Assembly (NCBI GenBank): GCA_029204225.1
Contig: CM055095.1
Location: 10,693,471-10,757,470 of the forward strand
Reading direction: 5' to 3'
DNA from: Diphasiastrum complanatum
Taxonomy: Eukaryota; Streptophyta; Lycopodiopsida; Lycopodiales; Lycopodiaceae
DNA length: 64,000 bases
The notes below the pieces were generated by a model that was not told the DNA's origin, did no database searches, and saw nothing but the letters and a program-made list of their open reading frames with translations. Position numbers and translations under genes: made by a program. Positions 47,987 to 57,884 of the stretch are shown here, piece by piece; the stretch's first letter is position 1; each line of letters begins with the position of its first letter.

Positions 47987-48431
47987 TCACATAATCATGG
48001 CATTCTCGTTACTTAGCTCAGGTTCGCATTCAGATCTGAGATGTTTCACCCATTCAATGTAATCTCGAACCATTTCCCTCTTTCCCATTTTAATTTTTAC
48101 ATAAAAGTAGGAAAGGGTCTTCCGTAAACTTTCGCGGTTTGAACCATGTGATAAGGGCTCATTTAACAACCTCCCAATCTATACGCTCAGTTTCGTCTTG
48201 ATTACAGTACCAATCTTGTGCTGCGCCTGTTAAAACCATAGGAAATAGCTTAAGTTTATCTTGAGGATAAATCTCACCATAGACTTCACAGGATTCAGCA
48301 TAGATCTGAAGAAATCTAATTGGATCTGTTAATCCATTATGTCTGGGTAGATCCAATCGGGGTGCTTCTCTAACAATGATTGGATTGACTTCTTGTGGAG
48401 CACCTCCAGGGGCAGCTCTAGGGGCAGCCAT
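47987..48431 (-). pseudogene. Gypsy copy 3 Gag N-terminal part
   Basis: From the ATG at 48431: MAAPRAAPGGAPQEVNPIIV, LDLPRHNGLTDPIRFLQIYA, then the retrotransposon-gag core (LTGAAQDWYCNQDETERIDW), ending at 48159. A frameshift leads to 48169-47987 (FYVKIKMGKREMVRDYIEWV, LRSECEPELSNENAMIM). This is the best-preserved Gag start in the window. Confidence 0.85.
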
Positions 48432-49961
48432 CTTCTCAGATTCAAATCAAACAGACAATGAGATGTAATCAGATCTACTTGATTTATTTCTCTTTTAAAG
48501 AATCTGATTCTATATCATGAAAAAGATTTCAAAATTCGATCAACCGATACCTCTCAAAAATGATAAATTTATCAGAATCCAAATCAAAATATATTAGATT
48601 TGACCCAAATTTTGAGAGAGTTTTGATCTGAAAAAGTAGAAACTAAAAATAGGACTCGCGAAGGTTGGCTCGGCGAAGGTTCAATAGTGCTATTTGTGAA
48701 AAAAAAACTCTCTAATAAACTTTTTTGACAATTTTTTGGAAAATAACCTTTGCCAACCTTTTAAATGAAAGATCTGACTTAGATAAAACTATGAAAAACC
48801 AGACGAAGGTTTCTGACACAAGAAAATACAGTTTTTGTACTTTGGTGCGGGTAAAAATCAAGATTTTTTGTGAACTAATTAAGGAGAATCTATGTCAAAC
48901 TCAAAAATAGTATTTTACTATAAATAGAATGTTTTGAAAACTCGGCAAAGGTTCTGGCGAAGGATCAAGAGTAATACTGATAATTTTGCAAAAAGGTACA
49001 TTTTTTGACAAAAATATTTCAATATGAAAAACTGATCCTCTGAAATTTTTTTTAATTTTGGTGTTATTCTTCATCGACCTGGCAATAGATAGATCTGAAT
49101 CACACCTAAGCACAGTGCATTGGGCGAAGGTTATTTTTTTGTTTTTTTAGGGTTTTGGTTATTTTTTGATGTTTTTTGACGATTTCTTTGATGTTTCTGG
49201 AAATCTGTTGGGAGTTAATCAAGATTTTTTGTAATTTAATCAAGAAGAATCTTCGTCGAACTCAAAAATGGTATTTTACTATAACTAGCATGTTCTGGAA
49301 ACTTGGCGAAGGTTTATGGAGAAGGATCAAGAGTAAAACCGATAATTTTGCAAAAAAGTGTCTTTTTTGGCAAAAATATGGCAATATGACAACTGATAAT
49401 CTGAAACCCTTTTTATTTTTGGTATTATTCTTCATCGACTTGGCAGTAGATAGATCTGAATCACACCTAAGCACAGTACATCGGGCGAAGGTTATTTTTT
49501 TATTTTTTTAGAGTTTCGACTATTTTTTTGTGTTTTTTGACGGTTTTTTTGATGTTTTTGAAAATCTACTAGGAGTTAATCTTTGCCCTTCAAACTCAAG
49601 GTTTTGTAAACAAAACCAAAGGTGTTTGTAGCTCGGCAAAGGTTTCCTGAAAGAGGATAAAAAGTTCTAAACTCTGATGGCGCTTTTTGCCTCTTTTTGA
49701 CCAAATCTGATAGATTTGACCGATTTTTGTTATTTTTTCTAATATCTCAGATTCAAATGGATCTTAAAATTGGTGATTTGAATAGCTTTCCTTGTTTAAC
49801 AATCAGATTAGATTTCAAACAAGCAAATCCACTCAAATCAAGCGAAATCAATCCCAAACTAACCCTAAAATGCAGATCTAACACTATTCATGCCATGACA
49901 AGATGCCTAATGCAAGGTAACCATCCAACAATCATGCTGCAAACTGAAAAATTGGTGTAGA
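48432..49961 (-). other. Long 5' leader of gypsy copy 3
   Basis: About 1.53 kb between the primer site and the Gag ATG, without a coding frame. It contains several CGAAGGTT / GCGAAGGATC motifs and a tandem duplication (next entry). A shorter version is found in copy 1. Confidence 0.8.
48862..49560 (-). repeat. 361-bp tandem duplication in the gypsy leader
   Basis: The segment containing GCGAAGGATCAAGAGTAA, GATAATTTTGCAAAAA, TAGATAGATCTGAATCACAC and GGGCGAAGGTTATTTTTT occurs twice, 361 bp apart. Both copies keep a similar 70-codon minus-strand frame, which is a consequence of the duplication. Confidence 0.85.
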
Positions 49962-49979
49962 TCCCCGGCAACGGCGCCA
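49962..49979 (-). other. Primer-binding site (tRNA-Asp type)
   Basis: On the minus strand TGGCGCCGTTGCCGGGGA, complementary to the 3' end of plant tRNA-Asp, which is the primer type of several plant gypsy lineages. It lies a few bases inside the LTR end (..CCCACTAAAATAT|TGGCGCC). Confidence 0.85.
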
Positions 49980-50738
49980 ATATTTTAGTGGGTTTCTTTC
50001 CTTGCCTGACATGAATCCAAGATCTAGTCACTCAAGCATCATAGAGACGGAGTTAGTTGTCACGCGTAGGTTCGTTCCCATGAGAGCGATAGTTTTATTT
50101 CAGATTTCAGCATGAATGGAAGATCCCAACTCTAACTCTACATCCATTAACCCTATTCTTTAACACTACGATCCATTAACTCTACGATCTACAATAGATA
50201 TATCTTACACTTCCTCTCTTTCTCTTTCTCTCTCATAAAAAGTATAATAACATGCAATCCCAATAACAATCTGATCCAACAATTAGCAAAAATCCAAAGA
50301 AAGCATGAGAGATGGAAAAGGAAAGAAGAAGAGCAAGGACATTCAATAACCCATTTATGAAGAGAACCAATCTGCTTTATTGAAATGAGAAAATGAACAT
50401 CAGGAGCAACTCGAGTTGGTCCCTTCTTATAGTAGAGAGGAGGACCCTGGCCTCTGAATCCTTTTGGTCCATTCTTGCCTCTCTTTTTATTCAAATTTTA
50501 AAAAAGTGTGGGAACCATCAAAATTGAATGGAAACCCAACTTTATTCACTAACTTGACATTTAGGCCCTACGACATTAAAAGTCCCGCAAAAAGGCCTAA
50601 AGTCCTTTTATTGACTTTTAACTAATCAATCAAATAACTATTTGTTCATCGGGTTGGACTTACACACGCAAGGTGCCAAATCCCTCTCACTTACTAACTA
50701 GGGTTAGGGTTGCCTTGGGATCCGCAAGCCCTCAAACA
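49980..50738 (-). mobile_element. 5' LTR of gypsy copy 3
   Basis: The only complete LTR next to a primer site, about 755 bp. On the minus strand it starts TGTTTGAGGGCTTGCGGATC at 50738 and ends near AACCCACTA at about 49987. It is the reference that shows the 27.6-41.6 kb units are LTRs. The exact 3' boundary is uncertain by a few bases because the terminus is not a clear CA. Confidence 0.85.
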
Positions 50739-50839
50739 TGCATATTGATTTCACCTACAAATTCAATAAAGTCATATGATGATCATATACTACAAATATG
50801 GTGTAGATGGATGTCTGACAAGGAGATCTAGAGAAAAAA

Positions 50840-52482
50840 CATGAAGATATAGTGGAGGCTGTTGTATGCTTGAGAGAGATTTTCCAACCTCCATCTTGGA
50901 CATACAAGTGCATCTGCTTGTGCACTTGGTCCAAGAAATTGGCATTGCCGGTCCCGTGCACTCAAGGTACAAAATACATTATTTTGGTTTTTGTGGCTTC
51001 AATATATTTAGCATCATATTTTTTATGTCACTGAACATTGCTCTTATCATGCAATAAATGTTTATAGGTGGATGTTTTTTTTTTGGAGAGATTCATGAAA
51101 GTTTTGAAAGATTTTGTGCGTCAAATGGGTGGTTAGCGCAAGAATATCTTATTTATGTCACTGAATTTTTGCTTCGAAGACATCCGTCTACGCCATGGCT
51201 ATGGAATGATGAGGAGAACAATGAGGTAAAAGGTGAAAAACCCCAAGGTATGGGTGCTCCTAAGAGAATGACACATTTTCTTAGAGAAAAAATTTCTACT
51301 TTCATGCTCTATAATTCTGGAGTGATGGATAAGTGGTTGGAATTATATGAACAAGAGAAGAAAAAAAGAACGTTGGCTAGAAATAGACACCGACATAATA
51401 GACATAGGGGTCGTGCTGCACCTTCACGTGATGTTGAGCCATTTCCCAACCAATGCACCATAGAATGGATGGTTGACACACTCCAACAAGCAAGATCAAA
51501 TGGACAAGTCATATCTAATATGGAATGGGACTTTGCAAGAGGATGTGATTGGAAGGTTTGTTTATTGTTTATTGTTTATTGTTTTTTTATAAAATACAAT
51601 GTAGCTTGTATAATGATTGATTATTGTCTTCATTACAATTAATATGTGGCAATATCGAAAGTATAGTGATGTGGGCATATGGTCGTCATCATCGCGTTGA
51701 ACGAGTTGATATAAAACGACAAACTTATGATTGCGGTGTTATGGCATCTTTTAATCAAGAAAGTTGTAGTAGTGCACGAGACCAAAGTCTAATCTCTGGA
51801 GAGCTTGAGTATGTAGGAACTATTCAAGATATATATGACGTGTGTTTTGGTGAAAATGGAAAATACTTTTTGTTTGATGTGAAATTTTCCAAAATCAATT
51901 ATCAAGGGTCAAATGCAACCGTGAAAAGAGATCATAGTGGATTTTTTGCTATCGATTCAACCAAGACATTAAGCATGGATTATTCAGACACATTGGTGTT
52001 GCCTCGTCATTGTGAACAGGTGTGTCACATGACATTCATTTTTTCTCAATCATAATCAGTAACATACACTATTTCATTACAATTAACTATTCATGTGGAC
52101 CTTAGTTTCATGTTGGAACAAATTTTTTAACTTAACATTGTTAAATGTGCAGGTATTTTTTCAGCCGGATCAACTAAACGACAAGTGGTGGTATGTTGTT
52201 CAAGTAAAGCCACGCGCTAGACATGTATTTGAAAATGCATACATTGAGAATGAAATGGAGGACTTCAATATTGACAACACAAACATGGTTGATGCGGATA
52301 TAGAAATATCTCCAAGTTCTCTAAATATTATAGAAAATACTATGAATGAATCGAATGATTATGACACAAACAACAATATTGAGAGAGGGTCCGATTACTA
52401 TAGTGATGATGAAAATCATCTAAGCGGAGATGAGTTGCAAGATGTATTGGCTGATGAATTTGAATCTTGTGATGATGAATAG
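50840..52482 (+). pseudogene. CACTA (En/Spm) TNP2 transposase, C-terminal exons
   Basis: First exon to 50966 encodes the DUF4218-like end (LDIQVHLLVHLVQEIGIAGP, VHS+R split by the intron). The intron 50967-51067 has GT..AG ends, and the next exon resumes WMFFLERFMKVLKDFVRQMG. A small deletion near 51120 then shifts the frame (to AQEYLIYVTEFLLRRHPSTP). That exon ends at a GT donor at about 51556. Next come about 125 codons with a DUF4216-like core (LEYVGTIQDIYDVCFGENGK, FDVKFSKINYQGSN, DTLVLPRHCEQ). An intron 52020-52152 splits EQ|VFFQPDQLNDKWWYVVQVKP. A Ser/Asp/Glu-rich tail ends at 52482. The catalytic Transposase_21 part is missing; the gypsy LTR starts only about 100 bp upstream. Confidence 0.85.
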
Positions 52483-53082
<600 letters not shown>

Positions 53083-53400
53083 TGCGTGACAATATAAAAT
53101 TACAATTCTCTGGATATTTCTCTGAAAATTTGCCACGCGTGGCAAATCTCCAAAATAAATGAATATCAGATGTCAGGTGAGAGGCAGTTAAATAATAGCC
53201 TTGCATGGCACTTCCACGCATGGCTTTACCACGTCGCACAATGTTGGAGCTCGTTTTTTTGAATTTTGATTTAAAAAAATTTGTGTGGCACTGCCGCGTG
53301 TGGCAGAGCCATGAGAAAAAAAAAAATCAGTGCCGGACCCACGCAAAGAAAAATGTGAAAATTTTGATTATCGGGTTCGTGTGGCAACGCCGCGTGGCAA
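53083..53400. repeat. GCCACGCGTGGC-type palindromes, third cluster
   Basis: About eight copies in both orientations, including TTGCCATGCGTGACAA, TTTGCCACGCGTGGCAAATC, CCACGCATGGC, GGCACTGCCGCGTGTGGC and GCAACGCCGCGTGGCAAA. They belong to the same family as 15820-16260. Here they follow a CACTA transposase 3' end, which fits a subterminal repeat region. Confidence 0.75.
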
Positions 53401-54200
53401 AACGCCCATATGCATAGTTGTGGAAGAGCTTCAAGCCAAACAAAATTCGGTGTTGAAGGTTCATAGTCAACCATAGAGTAGTCAAGAGGGGGTAGTGCAA
53501 GCAGCAGATCAGATGTTGGTACCATGGAAATCCTGGGTGAATCAAACCCGAAGACCCGGGCAATTTTAGCATGGGCTTTCCTCCAAGGCTGGATGAAATT
53601 GAAGCCATCGATCGGGGGCTTTTGGATATCACATTGTCTAGGTAGTAGTAAGTTCAGGAGACGAAGGGTGAGAGCCGAGTTATTGTAAGTGTTTGCGTAT
53701 TAGTCTTGATGTAAGCTGCAAGCAGCAAGAGGATTTTACCTTGACTAAGACCTTTTAAGTGACTAACATGTGGGCACTGTATATAGTGCACTTTCTAGGA
53801 CTCTTGTAATTGACTGTTGAGTTGTTATCTAGTGGGAGTTTTGAGCATGGTTATTAAATACTTGCACAAACCTATTAAATCATTGATAGTAGTTTATACA
53901 AATTCTTCTTTGTTAGATTGGAATAATGTTGTTGGATATTCTACTAATGTATGAGTGCAATTGGATTCGATTAATAATTCTATAAAAGACCCTGAATATT
54001 ACTGTATCATACTCTGATGTGTTGGGTTGGGTTTACAATCCCTTAAACGACAGTTAACATTAGGAGAGGTTCTCAGTGATAAACTCTTGCTAGTCTAGGG
54101 GTTCCGTTGTCGTAATTAGGAATAGGCAATTAAGGGATAAAAACACACCCCTAACAACTGGTTAAAAGCCACAACAGCTTGTAACCAAATCAATTGAAAA
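53401..54200. other. Unassigned sequence
   Basis: No protein or repeat recognised. The purine-rich part near 53480-53660 has short frames only. Confidence 0.35.
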
Positions 54201-54306
54201 ATTGATGTTTGATCAAGATCTATTAGAATTTTCATCTCATTCATAGTGTAGATGTTGGTTTTTCTAAAAAAAAAATTGGATCTTAATGATTAGAAATTCT
54301 TCACAA
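54201..54306 (+). mobile_element. Fragment of copia family-A LTR
   Basis: GATGTTTGATCAAGATCTATTA, CATAGTGTAGATGTTGG and TTCTTCACA match the last 100 bp of the LTR at 9071-9709, including the LTR end. An A-run replaces about 35 bp in the middle. Confidence 0.75.
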
Positions 54307-54506
54307 AACTTATCTCATTATTCTTCAAGAACTTTAGATAATGCCCCAGTGCGCGGTCTCTTGAAAATTATCCAACAAAAGATCTCTGCTATTCTCAATG
54401 AATCGCAAAATTATCAAGGTAAAGTGTTTCCTGAATAGAGAAAATGAAAAGTAAATATGACATTACAGATCAACTAGTACAAGACAAGATTGGAAACTTA
54501 CGCATT

Positions 54507-55178
54507 CGGCTTTGTCTTCCTCGATTATTATCTCACCATCAATATAATGCCCACCTCTTGATGTCAGTAAGGTTGGCATATAGACAGCTGGTTTTGGAAA
54601 ACCAAGCTGAATTTAAAATCTGAGAAACTCCTCTTCAGAAGGAAGATCATCTTTTTTTTGGCACATTTTCTCAATAGCCATTTTCAAGCAATCTTTCTTT
54701 GAATAAAATTCATCCTTATTTATGTCCTCAACACTACAGAGAAGATCATCAACATCATAATCAATTATATTAGAAAATACATGAAGCTCCTTCCTCAAAA
54801 TGCAAAGAGCCTCGGCCTCTTTGAAATAAGAAAGATCCGATATGTCCAATAATGTCAAAAAAAGAATTATTATTGTAAGCAGTCAAGATGATTAGGGATT
54901 TATCGGTCAGAGAAATGGTAGTGGTACTTCTAGGGCCTATAAACAAAGACCTAGTTCAAGCATGATCAAAATCTGGACAATCATCTAAAATAACGCTTGC
55001 ATAAAAAAAAAATGATTCTATATCTACCCCATTGATAGAACATTGTTGACAATATAACTACCTTAATATTCATATGACATAGTTTGACTTTGAATTCTTG
55101 TCCCTCCCTAGTGAAAATTTCCAATTGATCGAGAGGGGAATATCCTATTATCATTTCCATGTCCTGGAGTTTCACCAT
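54507..55178 (-). pseudogene. Acidic protein X1, paralogue of X2
   Basis: An upstream piece (55178 to about 55061) reads VKLQDMEMIIGYSPLDQLEI and REGQEFKVKLCHMNIK up to a GT. The main piece (54858-54507) reads VTLLDISDLSYFKEAEALCI, SNIIDYDVDDLLCSVEDINK and DDLPSEEEFLRF, then an in-frame TAA, then PKPAVYMPTLL, SRGGHYIDGEIIIEEDKAEC and a GTAAGT donor. The order VxxLDIxDL, acidic DVDDLL, PSEEEFLxF, P-P-x-YxxP is the same as in the plus-strand gene at 56649-57700, so the two are paralogues. No known family recognised. It lies downstream of the histone-like gene on the same strand. Confidence 0.55.
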
Positions 55179-55492
55179 AATCTACCAAGTGATAATATAT
55201 TGTGTAGAGTATAACATGACGATTACATTGGCTTCCTTGAGGTATATGAGTTTATGATTGACGAGTCATGGCATTTGACTAATGCCACCTCCACTAGAAA
55301 TTCTAAAACATAGTCTAGCAAACCAGATCCACTATATGAGAAAGCAGTGACACATGATATCATCAAGAGAGAGCACAATTAGTAAGAATTGGAACTATTC
55401 AAAGGCACCAATCAATCTAGCATGAGAATGATGTCATTCAATGAATGAGCTTCTAAATGAGATAGGCATGAAGTTTAGGGGCTTATACTATG

Positions 55493-55803
55493 TTAATTAA
55501 CATTTATGTGGAAAACAAAATGATTTATGGGATGAATGAAATTAGTGAAATTATGGAGGGCTTCCAGGGCTATTATGTTCCAGCGAACATCATGTGAGAG
55601 GGACCTTGTTACTAATCTCACAAACCTGTAGAAAGGAGCATGGGAAATCAGAAGATTCGTTGTCCTCTGAAGTCTCCTAATATCCTTTAACCATGGTCTT
55701 CTGGGCCCACCTACTCTCCTACCAGTGCCCACTGTGCTTGAACAGGAGGGCGAGGAGGCGGGGCAAATGTGGTAAGGCATGATGTCTGCTTAGTACGGGC
55801 CAT
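55493..55803 (-). pseudogene. Degenerate histone H3 / CENH3-like gene
   Basis: The ATG at 55803 encodes MARTKQT, the exact start of histone H3. After a frame change (the core frame is offset by 23 bases) the sequence reads GTGRRVGGPRRPWLKDIRRL (tail end and alpha-N helix; compare GTVALREIRRYQ), QRTTNLLI, APFYRFVRLVTRSL (alpha-1), SHDVRW (loop 1) and NIIALEALHNFTNFI (alpha-2). It stops at 55493 without loop 2 and alpha-3. The Trp in loop 1 and the divergent tail are more like CENH3 (CENP-A) than canonical H3; the MARTKQT start is common to both. The frameshift and missing C-terminus make it a pseudogene unless spliced in a way I cannot see. A TATA box lies 252 bp upstream of the ATG. Confidence 0.7.
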
Positions 55804-56054
55804 TTCAAGGTAGGGTATTGATATGACGCACCAACAAGAAGGAAAAGCAGCTATTCGACAGGGGAGGCGCGTGATGGCAATATGAGTGATGGCGTATCGC
55901 CACGGCGCGGGGGGGGGTGGCAGTTGTACTGGTATGTGGGCCCTTGGGCGTGTGGTTGCGATATGCGTCTAACAAGGAGTGGAAGTGAACGAAGAAAACT
56001 AAGGAGAGCCAGAGAACGAAGAATTAAGAAACTGAAATATGAGCCGAAAATGTC

Positions 56055-56062
56055 CTTTTATA
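56055..56062 (-). promoter_or_regulatory. TATA box for the histone-like gene
   Basis: TATAAAAG on the minus strand, 252 bp before the MARTKQT start codon and just proximal to the CACGTG cluster. Confidence 0.6.
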
Positions 56063-56116
56063 CCTGTAGAACGTCCCATCATATTCGCACGTATGATGTG
56101 ACACCTCTACTCACCG

Positions 56117-56386
56117 CACGTGTGGTCACACGTGCCATCACACTCATCTGTCACGTGTCAAGATATCAGCAGTTCGTACATTCGGCTGGCATGCACGTGC
56201 AAGAACACGTGGCGACATCTGGACCACACACGCATCACAAGACTACTGGGCCGTACAATTGTACAGTTGGCATACATGTGCGAGGACACGTGTCATGATC
56301 TGAAGTGTACACGTGTCATTCAGAATGATTTCGCCGTCGTTTTCACACGTGTGGCAAGTTTTGACTGCACGTTACTAAGACACGTG
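56117..56386. promoter_or_regulatory. Nine CACGTG (G-box/ABRE) elements
   Basis: Perfect CACGTG hexamers lie at 56117, 56129, 56152, 56194, 56206, 56287, 56310, 56346 and 56381. Several sit in ACACGTGTC or TCACGTGTC, the form bound by plant bZIP factors (ABRE). The hexamer is self-complementary, so it can serve both directions. The cluster is bounded by outward-facing TATA boxes (56055-56062 minus, 56412-56422 plus). A tenth hexamer is at 56570, downstream of the plus TATA. Confidence 0.85.
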
Positions 56387-56411
56387 TATGGTTCAGATGC
56401 TTTGTATTAGA

Positions 56412-56422
56412 CTATATATATG
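56412..56422 (+). promoter_or_regulatory. TATA box for gene X2
   Basis: CTATATATATG, 26 bp after the last CACGTG of the cluster and 227 bp before the ATG at 56649. Confidence 0.6.
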
Positions 56423-56648
56423 AGTGTCATTTCTGTTATTCAGTTTCGCATATTGAGTCCAATTAGCCGGCCCGCTCCAAATCTGTTCGTATAATATCGC
56501 TACCATGCGCCCAGTAGAGAGTTCCAAAGTTGCACTGATTCCCTGACGCGTTGTCCCGATATTCGGATTCACGTGCAGAGCATATTGCCATCACGCGCCC
56601 ACGGTTACCCCGTTTATGTCCCCTTGCTAACTGGCGTGTCATATCGAT

Positions 56649-57884
56649 ATGGCCTCCTCGTCTGCTAGTTCGATCTATTATAAAGCTGTTAGTTCTTTCC
56701 TTGTTGATGCTGAGGTTAGCGACAGACAGGCCCAATTTTTGTCCTATTTCAATTTTCATTTTGACATAGAGAGATTCGTTACTGAGCACAGGGAAATTTC
56801 TCCTAAACTGTACAAGGATTTTTATGACTGCTTGCAATAGGGTACCCTTCTGATGGACGGCCTGAGATTTGTGCATTTCACAGATTTGACTCATGCTCAG
56901 CCTAGTGCCAAGCAAAGGCATGATTGTAAGTTTACCAAACTTATCTATCCGTTTAAACATGTCATACCCTGTGAGGAACACAATCGAGTATGTTGCTTCG
57001 TTCAAGAGGGTATGGCCTTCGTGTTTTTCTTATCTGCTCTTATCCCTGACGAGGTAGAATCTTCTAGGTCGTCCATGATTGGTTTGCCTGCCCCTACCAC
57101 TCGTGTGGGTTCAGAGGTTTCCATTACTGATGAGGTTTTAGGAGATGTAGAGGAGGCCAGGCAAGCACAACAATATGATCCTGCCAAGGCTGATTCTCTG
57201 TTTATCTCTCCCTTATCTACCGTGAGTGAGATTGACCAGAGTAGAACCCTGATGGACCTCCATGTGTACCATATGGACGATGTTGCATTCTTATCCATTG
57301 GCGACATTGGAGATGTAATGGATCTCAGAGAAGATGAGATATTATCTCTTATGTCAAGGATGATTTCTAAATTTAATGATTTTATTGACTTTGATGATGA
57401 CGACCTCATAGATGGCATCGACTATGAGGACCAGGTAGAATGGGCAAGTGGCACAGATGCCCTTCAAAGGATGCTATCTGAGAGCAGGGCATATGAGGCT
57501 AATATGCCGAGTGAGGAGGAGTTTTTGGCTTTTCATAAAAAGTATCCGCCACCTCTCATATATACTATTCCAGCTGACCAGCAATTCACCATTATTGCTG
57601 ATACTGTCAACAAATCAAAAAATGTTGACGTGGATGAGGACGTCGCAAATTCTCTCACTTCGCATTTTTCTCTCTCTTCAGGATTTTGCAAAAAAGCCGA
57701 AGGTGCCCTCAAAAAGATGAAGATGTCTTCAAGTGTCTTTTCTAAGCACTTCAATCATATTATCGAGCTTTTTCCAAACTTCAACCTTCTTTACCCTTGT
57801 TGTTCCTTTATCTTCAAAGTCTTCTGTCATAGAAATAACATCTTTCCAAACCGAATTTGGATCTTAGATCACTCTTTAAAATGA
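56649..57884 (+). CDS. Acidic protein X2, one in-frame TAG
   Basis: ATG at 56649 (MASSSASSIYYKAVSSFLVD). The frame meets a TAG at 56838-56840 (CAA TAG GGT) and then stays open in the same frame to 57884, 412 codons in all. The part after the stop has DLTHAQPSAKQRHDCKFTKL, CEEHNRVCCFVQEGMAFVFF, a variable acidic linker, the block VAFLSIGDIGDVMDLRED, FNDFIDFDDDDLIDGIDYED and MPSEEEFLAFHKKYPPPLIY, shared with X1. The last 60 codons overlap the opposite-strand gene and are probably not coding; a TCTCTCTTCAG at about 57670 looks like a splice acceptor. Function unknown. It shares its promoter region with the histone-like gene. Confidence 0.5.

Noticed and set aside
49962-49979. tRNA-Asp gene fragment
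   Set aside because: Only the 18-nt acceptor end is present, exactly next to an LTR end and in primer-site orientation, so it is a primer-binding site and not a tRNA gene.
53401-53900. CACTA terminal inverted repeat near the third palindrome cluster
   Set aside because: No CACTA..TAGTG pair with a 3-bp duplication could be found here or near 15.8 kb, so element ends are left undefined.
55180-55260. Possible H3 C-terminal exon (IYLKEANVIVM resembling the AxRVTIM block)
   Set aside because: The similarity is a few scattered residues with no histone context after it. Treated as chance.
56463-57005. 180-codon minus-strand frame
   Set aside because: It runs antisense through the start of gene X2 and shows no domain or splice logic. 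Best explained as a shadow of X2.
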